The notes under the pieces were generated by a model. The model saw only the letters and a program-made list of their open reading frames with translations, did not search any database and was not told the origin of the DNA. The position numbers were made by a program, and so were the translations under genes. This document shows, in pieces, positions 40,430 to 50,385 of a stretch of 57,512 nucleotides of DNA; within the stretch, counting starts at the first letter, position 1; each line of letters begins with the position of its first letter. The stretch is from Anaerolinea sp. (GTDB taxonomy: Bacteria; Chloroflexota; Anaerolineae; Anaerolineales; Anaerolineaceae), in contig JARKPU010000039.1 of the NCBI GenBank assembly GCA_029975055.1, positions 1-57,512 of the forward strand, read 5' to 3'.

Positions 40430-43339
40430 TCACAACACCTGCTGCACCGCCATCTGCCCGCCCAGCTCTTCGCCCGCGGCCCTCAGCGCCTCCGCCGAGC
40501 CGATCACCGCCACCTTGCCCTCCTGCGCCACGGCCTCCAGCGCATCTGCCAGGGCGTGGAAGTCGCTCTCCTGTGTGTCGAGCAATTGCTCGCGGAAGGC
40601 CTGCCGCCACTCATCGGTGATCCCAACCAGGTGGCGCACCAGCGCGGTGTAGCCTTTGGCATCCGGCAGCAGGTAGGCATCCAGCTCGCCCACCGCCCCG
40701 ATGATCGCCTTGGTCAGCTCGCTTTCGGGCAGCTTCACGCCGCGCAAGAAGCCCGGCGTCTGGTCATACACCTTGAGCGTGTTCACCAGGTTCGGGTCGC
40801 GGTACGAAAGGTAAGTGACCACGCCTGAGTTCTGCTCAAAGACGAAGAACCCGCCATACGCCCCGCCCTGCACGCGCACCTGATCCCACATCCAGGTCGT
40901 GCCCAGGTAATTCTGGATGGCCAGGATCGACCCATCCAGCCTGTAGCCCGCCGCATACAGGTCGCCGCCTTTGCCGACGAAGTTCACCTGCGAGGGGATA
41001 GCCAGCCCCTCCACCGCCGGAAGCGCGCCCGGCTGCCAGGCTTCGCGCCGCGCACCGCCGCCGGGCAGGCCCGCCAGGAATTCCTCGAGCGGCCCGCGCA
41101 CCTGGTTCCAGCCGGGTGCATCCAGCGTCACATTCGCCACCAGCCCGGCGCGGCCGATGAGCCGGGTGCGGATCTCCTCGAGCTGCGCCTGGACGGAAGG
41201 CCAGTCTTTTTCGATCTGTTCCAGCAGGCCGCGCAAGAAGAACAGGTAGCTCACGCCGCCGGTCTGCTCGGCGGCCCAGCCTGCCTCGCCGAAGTGCGCG
41301 CGCAGGCGCTGGTTCACCAGGCGGTGGCCGGCGCGCGCCAGCCCGGCTTCCATTGCAGCCTTTTCTTCGAGCGCCATCTGCCTGAAGCGCTCGCGGTCAT
41401 CCAGGCGCGCACCGCCGAGCACGTCGCGCAGGATAGACAGCAGTTCGCCCGCCTGCGGCAGCATGGCCTTGGCGCGCAAGAACAGCCAGGCCGCGGCCTC
41501 CTTGCGGCCCATCACCGCCGAGAGCAGCGTGGACGGCCGGATGCCCCCCGTGCTGCGCCCGATGCGCTGGAGCAGCTGCACAAAGGTTTGCTCGCGGGTG
41601 CCGGTTTCGGTCAGCGCACGGCTGAAGAGCGGGATGTAGGGCAGCCACTCGCCCGGCAGGCGGTGCAGGTCGAAGCCCACATCCAGGTAGAAGATGTTGT
41701 TGGTGAACAGCTCATGGTAAAGAATCGTCGCCGGCCCCGGCTCGATGACCTCGGTGGGGATGCGCCGCGCCTGGCGCTCCAGGTCGCTCAATTTGAGCGC
41801 CGGGATGGTGGCCAGCGCCTCGGGGGCGTCGGGGGTTTCCTGCAGGCGCTGAAGCTCGTGCGTTTCGGCGATGACGGCTTCCAGTTCGGCCGGGCTCATC
41901 GCTGCGCGGGCCTGCGCAAGGCGCTCGCGTTCGGCAGAGGCGCGCCGCTCGGCCAGCGCGGCATCGGGTTCGAGGATGACCGTCGAGCGGTGCGGATTTT
42001 CCACCAGGTACTCACGCAGCAGGCGCTCGAAGTAAGCCTCGCCCTGCGCCAGCCGCGTTTTGAGCGCCTGCAGCGGCGCATCGATGCGCAGGCCTTCGAA
42101 CGGGTCGCCCCCGTAAAGCCAGGTCTCGAGGGCCGAGAGCATCAACGCCAGCCCGCGCGGGAAGCGCCCCGTGTTGAGCTCGCGCAACTGGAATTCCACC
42201 GTGTTGAGCGAGGCCGTCACCGTATCGGGATCGATGCCCTCCCGGGCCAGGCGTTCGAGCGTCTCGAGGATGAGCCGCTCGACGGCTGCGGTGTTCTCGC
42301 GCTGCACGCCTTTCATCCCGGTGGTGTACCTCGGCTGGCGGTAGCCCAGGTCCAGCCCGCGCCCGGCCAGGTCCTCGCCCAGCCCGGAGTCGATCAACGC
42401 CTTGCGCAGCGGCGAGGCGGGCGTGCCCGTGAGGATATGATCGAGCACCGTCAGGCCGATGGCCAGCCCGGCATCGGGGGCCTCAGGGAACAGCCACGAG
42501 ACGGTGACGAACGCGCGCGTCTCCTCGCCGGAGGTTTCATACGCTGAAACGGCCCGCCGCGGTGAATCGAAACGCGGCTGGAGCGGCACCTGCGAGGCCG
42601 TTTCGGTGCGCGAGAAATCGCGCAGGTAGGCGTCGAGCAGCTCGAGGCGCCTTTCGGGGTCGTCGTCGCCATAAAAGTAGATGCGCGCATTGGAGGGGTG
42701 GTAAAAGGCCCGGTGGAACTCTTTGAAGCGCTCGTAGGTCAGGTCGGGAATGTGCGCCGGGTCGCCGCCGCTGTCGGCCGCGTAGATCGTATCGGGGTAA
42801 AGGCGTGCCTGGCTTTCCTGGTCGAGCACGTCTTCCGGCGAGGAGTAGGCCCCCTTCATTTCGTTGAAGACGACGCCTTTATAACTCAAAGCGTCTTCAG
42901 GCCGGTTCAATTCATAATGCCAGCCCTCTTGCTTGAGCGTGTTGGGGGTGAGAAGCGGGTAAAAAACCGCATCCAGGTAAACATCGATCAGGTTGTAGAA
43001 GTCCTGCAGGTTCTGGCTCGCCACGGGGTAGCAGGTCTTATCGGGGTAGGTCATGGCGTTGAGGAAGGTGTTGAGCGAGCCTTTTGCCAGCTCGATGAAC
43101 GGCTCTTTCACCGGGTACTTGCGCGAGCCGCACAGCACCGAGTGCTCGAGGATATGCGGCAGGCCGGTGGATTCTGCCACCGGGGTGCGGAAGGTGATCC
43201 CAAACACTTTGTTTTCGTCGTCGTTGATCAACGAGAGCAGCTCGGCGCCCGTTTGCACGTGCCGGTAGAGCCGCCCCAGGCTGTTGAATTCGGGGATGCG
43301 CTCCTCGCGCAGCAGTTCAAATCCATGAAGTCCGCTCAT
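40430..43339 (-). CDS. M16C zinc metallopeptidase (PreP/insulinase-like)
   Basis: The 969-residue product has the inverted zinc motif HILEH (His62, Glu65, His66) in GLPHILEHSVLCGS. The PreP-type SLNTFLNAMTYPDKTCYPVAS and a distal Glu region NLIDVYLDAVFYP follow. The remaining three-quarters has the M16C clamshell domains (YKGVVFNEMKGAYSSPEDV; C-terminal M16 domain around GAYGGFFVFEQNSG). These enzymes degrade unfolded peptides up to about 65 residues in a closed chamber. No signal peptide is seen. GGAGAGG precedes the ATG. Confidence 0.93.
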   Translation of the reverse strand: MSGLHGFELLREERIPEFNSLGRLYRHVQTGAELLSLINDDENKVFGITFRTPVAESTGLPHILEHSVLCGSRKYPVKEPFIELAKGSLNTFLNAMTYPDKTCYPVASQNLQDFYNLIDVYLDAVFYPLLTPNTLKQEGWHYELNRPEDALSYKGVVFNEMKGAYSSPEDVLDQESQARLYPDTIYAADSGGDPAHIPDLTYERFKEFHRAFYHPSNARIYFYGDDDPERRLELLDAYLRDFSRTETASQVPLQPRFDSPRRAVSAYETSGEETRAFVTVSWLFPEAPDAGLAIGLTVLDHILTGTPASPLRKALIDSGLGEDLAGRGLDLGYRQPRYTTGMKGVQRENTAAVERLILETLERLAREGIDPDTVTASLNTVEFQLRELNTGRFPRGLALMLSALETWLYGGDPFEGLRIDAPLQALKTRLAQGEAYFERLLREYLVENPHRSTVILEPDAALAERRASAERERLAQARAAMSPAELEAVIAETHELQRLQETPDAPEALATIPALKLSDLERQARRIPTEVIEPGPATILYHELFTNNIFYLDVGFDLHRLPGEWLPYIPLFSRALTETGTREQTFVQLLQRIGRSTGGIRPSTLLSAVMGRKEAAAWLFLRAKAMLPQAGELLSILRDVLGGARLDDRERFRQMALEEKAAMEAGLARAGHRLVNQRLRAHFGEAGWAAEQTGGVSYLFFLRGLLEQIEKDWPSVQAQLEEIRTRLIGRAGLVANVTLDAPGWNQVRGPLEEFLAGLPGGGARREAWQPGALPAVEGLAIPSQVNFVGKGGDLYAAGYRLDGSILAIQNYLGTTWMWDQVRVQGGAYGGFFVFEQNSGVVTYLSYRDPNLVNTLKVYDQTPGFLRGVKLPESELTKAIIGAVGELDAYLLPDAKGYTALVRHLVGITDEWRQAFREQLLDTQESDFHALADALEAVAQEGKVAVIGSAEALRAAGEELGGQMAVQQVL

Positions 43340-43490
43340 CAGAATCCTCTCCAGAAGATAATCTTCTCTTTTCGAACCATCTCACCCATCCCCTTTGGGA
43401 AGAAACCCGATCGTGGACGGGAATTATACACTACCCCGCCCGGCAGGCAAAACCGCGGCCGAGCGGGGCTTCCCCCCAAACCAGGAAATT

Positions 43491-43535
43491 GCCCTCACCC
43501 GGCCTCTCCCACCGGGCGAGGGTAAGGAACAGGGG
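43491..43535. repeat. Dispersed repeat, short copy (CCCTCACCC/CCTCTCCC)
   Basis: GCCCTCACCCGGCCTCTCCC, then ACCGGGCGAGGG, matches the start of the 50390 element. It lies in the 328-base divergent spacer between the M16C and M20 genes. The rest of that spacer shows only an extended -10 for the M20 gene (TGC-TATACT, 43627-43635). Confidence 0.5.
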
Positions 43536-43667
43536 CGCCGGAGCAAATCAGCAAAAGGATTTTCAGGCGGAGTGCGGCTGCCGCGGCTCAGAGCAGCGCC
43601 CAATCGGAAATTATCGATCACAATTCTGCTATACTTAACCCATCGGTCTGCGCAGGAGGTCTCGTCC

Positions 43668-45137
43668 ATGCTCGAAAGCATCCTGATCATCTTGCTGGTG
43701 ATGATGCTGTTCCTCACCGCCTTTATCCTCATCCGCACCATCCTCTACGGGCGAGCGCCCGAACCCGTCGAACCGGCCGCGCTGGCCGAAATTTCCGCCG
43801 AGGTGGTGGCCGAGCACCTGGCGGCGGCCATCCGGCATAAGACCATCTCGCACCTCGACGCAGACAGGATCGACTACCAGCCGTTCGTCGAACTGCGCAA
43901 ATCGCTCGAACAGATGTATCCGCGCGTGCATTCCACCCTGCGGATCAGCCCGGTGAACCGCCACAGCCTGCTGTTCACCTGGAAGGGCAAAGATGAAACC
44001 CTGGCGCCCGTCCTCCTCGCCAGCCACAGTGACGTGGTCCCCGTGGACCCGGCCGCCCGCGACGAGTGGAGATACCCGCCCTTCGAAGGGCAAATTGCCG
44101 AGGGCTGCGTGTGGGGCCGCGGGGCTTTGGATAACAAGAACACGCTGATCGCCATGCTCGAAGCCGTCGAAAGCCTGCTCAAGAACGGCTACCAGCCCAC
44201 CCGCACGGTGCTGCTGGCCATCGGTCACGATGAAGAAATCGGGGGGCACCAGGGCGCCGCGCAGATCGCCGGGCGCATCCAGGCGTATAACACCCGCCTG
44301 GCCGCCGTGCTCGATGAAGGCGGGGCCGTCTTCACCGGCGGTATCGTCCCCGGCTTGAACCTGCCGGTGGGGCTGATCGGGATCTCCGAAAAGGGTGTGC
44401 TCACCCTGCACCTGGAGGTAGAAGGCGAGTGCGGCCACTCCGCCTTCCCGCCGAAGCACACCTGCATCGGCGTGCTGGCGCGCGCCATCACCCGCCTGGA
44501 AGAGCACCAGATGCCCCCGCGCACTGCCATGGCCGAGGCGATGTTCCGGTACATGGGCAGCTACCTGCCCTTTGGGCTGCGCCTGGCCCTTGCCAACATG
44601 TGGCTGTTCGGCGGGCTGGTGCGCGGGCGAATGATGCGCAACCCGCGCACGGCCGCCATGCTGCGCACCACCACCGCCGCCACGCTCATCTCCGGCGGAG
44701 TGAAAGATAACCTCCTGCCAGCCAAGGCCTCGGCGGGGGTCAACTTCCGGTTGATGCCCGGCGACCGCATCGCCGATGTGGTTCAGCACGTCCGCAAGAC
44801 GGTGGCCGACGATTCGGTTCAGCTTCACATCCCCGAAAACGCCGCCTGGGAAGCCTCGCCCCTCTCGCCGGTGGATTCTCCCGCCTTCCGCGCCCTGGCG
44901 CAGGCCATCCAGCAGGTCTACCCGGAAGCGGCGGCGGCCCCGTACCTGGTGCAGGGCGCCACCGACGGCCGGCATTACGCCACAGTCTGCGACCAGGTTT
45001 ACCGCATCAGCCCCATGCTGCTCAGCGAGGCCGAACTGGCCACCATCCACGGCAACAACGAGCATATCGGCATCGACACGCTGGCACGAATGGTGCAATT
45101 CTATATTCAGCTGATCAAAGGCTGGGGCGTGGAGTGA
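43668..45137 (+). CDS. M20 family carboxypeptidase, membrane-anchored (PM20D1-like)
   Basis: The 489-residue product has an N-terminal membrane anchor (residues 4-26). The M20 core follows: VLLASHSDVVPVD (first metal His/Asp), VWGRGALDNKNTLIAMLEA (bridging Asp), IGHDEEIGGHQGA (catalytic Glu), a dimerisation lid with GECGHSAFPP, and a late metal His in IHGNNEHIGIDTL. It resembles carboxypeptidase S and PM20D1, which hydrolyse N-acyl amino acids or dipeptides. AGGAGG lies before the ATG. Two membrane-associated genes follow closely on the same strand. Confidence 0.9.
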   Translation: MLESILIILLVMMLFLTAFILIRTILYGRAPEPVEPAALAEISAEVVAEHLAAAIRHKTISHLDADRIDYQPFVELRKSLEQMYPRVHSTLRISPVNRHSLLFTWKGKDETLAPVLLASHSDVVPVDPAARDEWRYPPFEGQIAEGCVWGRGALDNKNTLIAMLEAVESLLKNGYQPTRTVLLAIGHDEEIGGHQGAAQIAGRIQAYNTRLAAVLDEGGAVFTGGIVPGLNLPVGLIGISEKGVLTLHLEVEGECGHSAFPPKHTCIGVLARAITRLEEHQMPPRTAMAEAMFRYMGSYLPFGLRLALANMWLFGGLVRGRMMRNPRTAAMLRTTTAATLISGGVKDNLLPAKASAGVNFRLMPGDRIADVVQHVRKTVADDSVQLHIPENAAWEASPLSPVDSPAFRALAQAIQQVYPEAAAAPYLVQGATDGRHYATVCDQVYRISPMLLSEAELATIHGNNEHIGIDTLARMVQFYIQLIKGWGVE

Positions 45138-45181
45138 ACGCCCGGCCAGAATACCTTATCCACCCCCAGGGAGGCGAAATT

Positions 45182-45523
45182 ATGCCCATCTCAGCGAACC
45201 AGTTTAAAAATATGAATGACCTGATCCAGTACCTGAACGACCTGGAACAACGCATCAACGTCGTCGAAGAGGAAAACCTCACCCTGCGCACTTCTCTGGA
45301 AGAAGTGAACGGTAAAAACCGCGACCTGGTAGAATTCCTCAAGGACTCCTGGCCCAAAACCACCCTCTTCCACCGCAGCTTTTGGGTGCGCGCGTTGACG
45401 ATCTTCGGCCACAACCTGGTGATCCAGTTGATCATCGGCGCGCTGCTGTTCATCCTCTACCTGGCGCTGCTGGCCCCGCTGGTGGCCTCGCTCATCAACC
45501 AGGCCTCCGGGCTGGTCCAATAA
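45182..45523 (+). CDS. Small coiled-coil membrane protein
   Basis: The 113-residue product from ATG 45182 (GGGAGG upstream) has a coiled coil (MNDLIQYLNDLEQRINVVEE to about residue 55) and then one or two hydrophobic spans (LVIQLIIGALLFILYLALLA, about 81-105). No family is recognised. It sits 45 bases after the M20 peptidase and 20 bases before the SpoIIE phosphatase, so it may be an oligomerising membrane partner of either. Confidence 0.65.
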   Translation: MPISANQFKNMNDLIQYLNDLEQRINVVEEENLTLRTSLEEVNGKNRDLVEFLKDSWPKTTLFHRSFWVRALTIFGHNLVIQLIIGALLFILYLALLAPLVASLINQASGLVQ

Positions 45524-45542
45524 GACCGCCCCCTCCCTCCGC

Positions 45543-47606
45543 GTGCTGAACTGGCTCGAACGGCAGGCTCGACGCATCTGGCCCGGCCTGGGTGAACTGC
45601 CCCCAGACCGCCGTTTGATTTCGGCGCTGGATGTGCTCGGCGCGCTCTACCTGGCCGCCGCCAGCCTGGCGGGGCTGGTGTGGCTGGCTCTCGCCAGTGA
45701 TTGGCAGGCGCTTGCCCGCGAATGGCCGCTGTGCCTGGCGCTGCTGCTCCTGCTCATCCCGCTCAACCGCTTCAGCATCTTCACCCTGACCGAATTGCGC
45801 CCGGGGATGACCTCCTCGGTGGCCTCCTCGCTGGACGGGGTGGCCGATTGGACCGCCGCGCTGCTGCTTGGCCCGGTGGGGCTGTGGTTTGGGGTGCTAT
45901 CCTCTTTTGCCCGCCTGGCGGTGGGCCTGCGCGGCGAGCCGACCGGCTCGGCGCGCTGGGGCACGCTGCGCAGCGAGCTGGGCAACCTGGCCGAAAACAC
46001 CCTGGCCCGCATGGCGGCGTTGCAAGCCTATGCCGCCGCAGGGGGCAGCTTCCCCTTCCCGGGCTTTTCGGCCCGCGCGGTGATGCTGGCCCTGCTGGCC
46101 ACCCTGCTCATGTTCGTGCTCCAGCAGCTGCTTTCTACCCCGCTCTATTTCTACCTGGCCGCCACCATGAAGGTGATCGACCCCACCATCGCCCCGCGCC
46201 GCCTGTTCGGTTTTGTGATCGGCTCGGGGGCGCTGCTCGCTTCCGGCACGCCCTTCGCCGTCCTGGCAGCCGGGCTGTATGTGGAATATGGGCTGGGCCT
46301 GCTGCTCTTCTTCTTCATCGGCCTGGTGCTGGTGAGTTACCTGGCACACAGCTTCAGCCGCACGGCGCTGCGCAGCCAGCAGCAATCGCGCCTGATGCAG
46401 GGCCTGGAGAGCCTGGGGCGCGAACTGCTCCTGGCCCCGCCGGATGAAGAAACGCTCCTCAAGCGCGTCAGCGACCATATCCTCTCCAGCAAGCTTCACC
46501 TGCCCGGCCGGGTGGAAGTGCGCCTCTTCCCCGACCGGGTGGTGCTCCACCAGCCCGCGATGTGGGTCGAATCGCCCGAACCGGCATGGGAATGGCTGCG
46601 CAGTCACCCCGGCACGCATCACTTCGACCCCGGCAAGCCCACCCCCTGGGGCGATGCCAACCAGAATCGCTGCACGGCGCTGGTCAGCATCGACGATTAT
46701 GACACCGGGCAGATGGTCGGCGGCATTTACCACTCGGCCTCCACGCGCGGCTACATCGACCGCAGCCTGTTTTCCATCTACCTGCCTGCGCTGGATAACC
46801 TTGCCGACCAGGTGGCCCTGGCCCTGCGGCGTGTGCAGAATTATGCCCGCATGGTTTCTCACCAGCGCGTCGAGCAGGAACTGCGCGTGGCGGGCGATAT
46901 CCAGGGCAGTTTCCTGCCCGATAAATTCCCCGAGGTGGCCGGCTGGTGGCTTTCGGGGGTGCTCGTCTCGGCCCGCGATACTTCGGGCGATTTCTTCGAC
47001 TTCTTCACCGTGCCCGATGGGCGCGTGGCCGTGGTTGTGGCCGATGTGGCCGATAAGGGCGTGGGGGCAGCGCTTTACATGGCCCTCAGCCGCGCCTACC
47101 TGCGCAGCCAGGCCATCGAAAACGACCCCGACCCAGCCAAGGCGCTCGGGGCGCTCAACCGGCGCGTGCTTTCCGACACCAGCTCTGATTTATTTGTGAC
47201 GGTGGTGTACGGGCTGGTGGCGCCCAACCAGGATGAGTTCGTGTATGCCAATGCGGGCCACCCGCCGCCGTTTGTGGTGCGCGCCGATTCCTCGCTGCCG
47301 CTGGAAATGATGCCCCGCACAGGCATGGTGGTGGGGGTGATGCCCGATTCCACCTGGGAACCGGCCCGCGTGCGCCTCAGCCCCGGAGATTTTATCGTCA
47401 TCTACTCCGACGGGCTGACCGATGCGCAGAACGACGCCGGCGAGTATTTTGGCCTCCAGCGCCTGCTCACCGAAGCCGAGGGGATGCGCGGGCACTCGCC
47501 GGTGGATGTGCGCAGGCACCTCATCGAAGTGGTGCAGGCCTTCTCCGGAACCTTCCAGGAAGACGATATCACCCTGCTGGTGCTTGGCAAGACCCGCGAG
47601 CGTTAA
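45543..47606 (+). CDS. Membrane SpoIIE-type PP2C serine phosphatase
   Basis: The 687-residue product starts with GTG and has about six N-terminal membrane spans (residues 25-275). A GAF-like or linker region comes next, and then a C-terminal PPM/SpoIIE domain (about 440-685). Metal-site residues are in SARDTSGDFFDFF, VVVADVADKGVGAALYM, FIVIYSDGLTDAQND and FQEDDITLLVLG. Such enzymes dephosphorylate anti-sigma antagonists or other Ser/Thr phosphoproteins in response to a membrane signal. No partner anti-sigma or STAS gene is nearby. No ribosome-binding site is clear, so coupling with the previous gene is likely. Confidence 0.88.
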   Translation: MLNWLERQARRIWPGLGELPPDRRLISALDVLGALYLAAASLAGLVWLALASDWQALAREWPLCLALLLLLIPLNRFSIFTLTELRPGMTSSVASSLDGVADWTAALLLGPVGLWFGVLSSFARLAVGLRGEPTGSARWGTLRSELGNLAENTLARMAALQAYAAAGGSFPFPGFSARAVMLALLATLLMFVLQQLLSTPLYFYLAATMKVIDPTIAPRRLFGFVIGSGALLASGTPFAVLAAGLYVEYGLGLLLFFFIGLVLVSYLAHSFSRTALRSQQQSRLMQGLESLGRELLLAPPDEETLLKRVSDHILSSKLHLPGRVEVRLFPDRVVLHQPAMWVESPEPAWEWLRSHPGTHHFDPGKPTPWGDANQNRCTALVSIDDYDTGQMVGGIYHSASTRGYIDRSLFSIYLPALDNLADQVALALRRVQNYARMVSHQRVEQELRVAGDIQGSFLPDKFPEVAGWWLSGVLVSARDTSGDFFDFFTVPDGRVAVVVADVADKGVGAALYMALSRAYLRSQAIENDPDPAKALGALNRRVLSDTSSDLFVTVVYGLVAPNQDEFVYANAGHPPPFVVRADSSLPLEMMPRTGMVVGVMPDSTWEPARVRLSPGDFIVIYSDGLTDAQNDAGEYFGLQRLLTEAEGMRGHSPVDVRRHLIEVVQAFSGTFQEDDITLLVLGKTRER

Positions 47607-48112
47607 GACGCACCCCCTGCCCCTGCCAGCAGGACGAATACAATCGCCCCGCAGGCGATCATCACGCCCAGCACGGCCAGCACGATGCCCACGATGAGGA
47701 AGACATTGAACCCGCCCGCCTCCGAGGCGAGCACGGCCTCGGCGGGCTTTTCGGGGTTATAACGCACGCTCACCGCCATGCCGGGGGTGTAGCGCGCTAC
47801 AATCTGCTCGGCAGCGCGGCGGTTCGAGGAGCTGGCCCCAAAAGAGTAGCGGTCGCTCTGGTAGGTCGCGCCGCCGGCCTGGTAGGTATAGACGATCTTC
47901 GGCCGGTAAGACGAAGTGCTCGGCCCATCCTCATCGGTGGAGACCGATTCCTTCACCTCCGAACTGACCACCACGCCCGGCGCCGTGGGCCAGCTCAGGC
48001 TGGCCTGGGCCTTGCGGCGGCGGTTGACCGCCACGACGATAAAAACGATGCCCAGTGCGAGGAACGGCCCGGACACGCACAACACCGCCCCAACTGATTG
48101 TAGTAGATTCAT
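47603..48112 (-). CDS. DUF3592 membrane protein
   Basis: ATG 48112, with GGAGGGGAG upstream, gives 169 residues: one N-terminal span (about 5-27), a DUF3592 beta domain (WPTAPGVVVSSEVKES, RPKIVYTYQAGGATYQSDRY, YTPGMAVSVRYNPEKPAEAVL) and a second span near the C-terminus. The function of the family is unknown. An extended -10 (TGC-TATAGT, minus strand, 48135-48140) lies just upstream. It overlaps the convergent phosphatase gene by 4 bases. Confidence 0.85.
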   Translation of the reverse strand: MNLLQSVGAVLCVSGPFLALGIVFIVVAVNRRRKAQASLSWPTAPGVVVSSEVKESVSTDEDGPSTSSYRPKIVYTYQAGGATYQSDRYSFGASSSNRRAAEQIVARYTPGMAVSVRYNPEKPAEAVLASEAGGFNVFLIVGIVLAVLGVMIACGAIVFVLLAGAGGAS

Positions 48113-48221
48113 GCTCCCCTCCATGTATAAATCCACTATAGCATGCTTTGGCCGGGCAGTTACGCCGCCTCGCCGGATTGAAAAGTGAATGCAAACCGCG
48201 CCGAACAGCCCGCGCGGATGG

Positions 48222-50294
48222 CTATCCCCCGTCCAGGCTGCCGATGAGCACAACCACCGAGCGCGCCGCGGCGCGGTAAGATGCGCCGGCTACCGGCAAG
48301 GCCAAGCTCACATCACGGATGTCATCCGGCGCGGCCAGGTTGGTGTCGATCACCAATCGCCAGGGCCTCGCCCCTGGCAAGGGCGGCAGTTCGAAATCCA
48401 GCGCAGCCCAATAGGTGTTGAAGATCATATGCGCCCGGTCGGGGCTGCCTTTACGGCCCACCGTCACCGCCAGGCTGTGAGAGTCGGGCGTCCAATCCGG
48501 CTGGTTCAGGCGCACGCCGTGCCAATCAATTTCAAGCTCGCGCAGCACCTCCCAGAGCGGGCGCTCTTCGGCCTCGGGGATGATAAAGTGGTGCAGGCGG
48601 AAGCGGATCAACCCTTTCACAAAACGCAGCAGCCCGGCGTGCCTGCCGGTCAGGCTCCAATCCATCCAGCTGATGGGGTTATCCTGGCAGTAAGCGTTGT
48701 TGTTGCCCGCCTGCGAGCGGCGCACTTCATCGCCCATCTGGATCATCGGCGTGCCCAGGGCCAGCAGGGTGTAGGTGAAGAAATTCTTGATCTGCCGCTC
48801 GCGCAGCGCCTCGAGGGCGGGGTCGTCCGAAGGGCCTTCCGCGCCGTGGTTCCACGAGTTATTGTCGTTGGCGCCGTCGCGGTTCTCCTCGCCGTTGGCC
48901 TCGTTGTGCTTGTCGTTGTACGAAACCACATCGTTGAGCGTGAAGCCGTCGTGGCAGGTGACGAAGTTGATGCTCTGGGTGGCCTCGCGGTTCTCGTGCT
49001 CGTAGATATCGGGGCTGGCCAGCAGGCGCGCGGGCAGCACGTTCACGCTGCCCCGCTCGCCCTTCACCCAGCGGCGAATATCGTCGCGGAACTTGCCGTT
49101 CCACTCCTTCCAGCGGTCGCCGATGAAGCTGCCCACCTGGTAAAGCCCGCCGGCATCCCAGGCCTCGGCGATCAGCTTGGTGCCCGCCAGGTAGGGGTCG
49201 TTTTCGATGTCCAGCAGGGTCGGTGGGTCGGCCAGGGGCGCGCCCGTCTCGCTGCGCGAGAGGATCGAAGCCAGGTCGAAGCGAAACCCATCCACGTGCA
49301 TATCGGCCACCCAGTAGCGCAGGCTGTCGAGGATCATGCGCCGCACGATGGGGTGGTTGGCATTGAGGGTGTTGCCCGTGCCGGTATAGTTGGCGTACTG
49401 CGTCTTATCCGGCTCGAGGATGTAATAAGCCTCGTTTTCCAGCCCGCGCAGGTTGAAGGTGGGCCCGCCGTTGCCGCCCTCGGTGGTGTGATTGAAAACC
49501 ACATCCAGGATGACCTCGATCCCCGCGCGGTGCAGCGCCTTGACCATGTCGCGGAATTCATCCAGCACGCCCAGCGGCCCGGCTGCGGCAGCGGAGGCAT
49601 AGAAGGGGTGCGGCGCGAAGAAGCTCACCGGCGAATACCCCCAGTAATTGACCTTGCCCGCAGGGGCGTCGAACGGGTCGAAGGCAAAGACCGGCAGCAG
49701 CTCCACCGCGGTCACATCCAGTTCCTTCAGGTAGGGGATCTTTTCCACCAGCCCGGCGTAGGTGCCGCGCCGCTCCGGGGCGACGCCCGAGCCGGGGCTG
49801 CGCGTGAACCCGGCGACGTGCATCTCGTAAATCACCGTGCGCGTGAACGGGCGGCGGAGGGGCAGGTCGCCCTCCCAGTCATACCTGGCCGGGTCCACCA
49901 CCACGCTCTTCATCGCCTGGGCCGAATTGTCGCCCTCGCGCACGGCGGCCCCGCGCTCATACGCCTTAGGGAAGGCCACTGCCCGCCCGTAGGGGTCGGT
50001 GAGCACCTTGGAGGCGTCGAAGCGCAGGCCTGCAGGCGGGTCGAAGGGCCCTTCGGCGCGGAAGGCATACACCTGACCGGCTTTGAGCCTGGGAACGAAG
50101 ATGTGCCAGAAGTGATAGGTGCGGTTGTGGCGCGGGTCGAGGTGAATCACCTCGGCGGGCTGCGCATCATCAACGGCGTTGTAGAGCAGCAGGTCGAGCC
50201 CGGTGCTGCTGCGCGAGTACACGCTGAAGTTCACCCCGCCTGGGCTGACGCGCGCGCCCAGGGGGAAGCTCCTGCCGGGATAGGTCTTTCGCAT
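48222..50294 (-). CDS. glgX: Glycogen debranching enzyme (GlgX/isoamylase, GH13)
   Basis: The 690-residue product has an N-terminal CBM48 (YPGRSFPLGARVSPGGVNFS) and a GH13 barrel with region I VILDVVFNHT, nucleophile Asp in DGFRFDLAS, acid/base Glu in LIAEAWDAGG and the third Asp in FVTCHDGFTLND. It hydrolyses alpha-1,6 branches of glycogen. ATG 50294 is preferred because AAAGGG precedes it. No other glycogen genes are near. Its product feeds the same glucose-phosphate pool as the GH65/pgmB operon. Confidence 0.94.
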   Translation of the reverse strand: MRKTYPGRSFPLGARVSPGGVNFSVYSRSSTGLDLLLYNAVDDAQPAEVIHLDPRHNRTYHFWHIFVPRLKAGQVYAFRAEGPFDPPAGLRFDASKVLTDPYGRAVAFPKAYERGAAVREGDNSAQAMKSVVVDPARYDWEGDLPLRRPFTRTVIYEMHVAGFTRSPGSGVAPERRGTYAGLVEKIPYLKELDVTAVELLPVFAFDPFDAPAGKVNYWGYSPVSFFAPHPFYASAAAAGPLGVLDEFRDMVKALHRAGIEVILDVVFNHTTEGGNGGPTFNLRGLENEAYYILEPDKTQYANYTGTGNTLNANHPIVRRMILDSLRYWVADMHVDGFRFDLASILSRSETGAPLADPPTLLDIENDPYLAGTKLIAEAWDAGGLYQVGSFIGDRWKEWNGKFRDDIRRWVKGERGSVNVLPARLLASPDIYEHENREATQSINFVTCHDGFTLNDVVSYNDKHNEANGEENRDGANDNNSWNHGAEGPSDDPALEALRERQIKNFFTYTLLALGTPMIQMGDEVRRSQAGNNNAYCQDNPISWMDWSLTGRHAGLLRFVKGLIRFRLHHFIIPEAEERPLWEVLRELEIDWHGVRLNQPDWTPDSHSLAVTVGRKGSPDRAHMIFNTYWAALDFELPPLPGARPWRLVIDTNLAAPDDIRDVSLALPVAGASYRAAARSVVVLIGSLDGG

Positions 50295-50385
50295 GAATGC
50301 CCTTTCTTTCGCTGCAAGGCCAATATGCACAATTAACATCAGGATTATACCCGTTTTGGCATCCCCGCCCGCTCAAAATCGGTCA

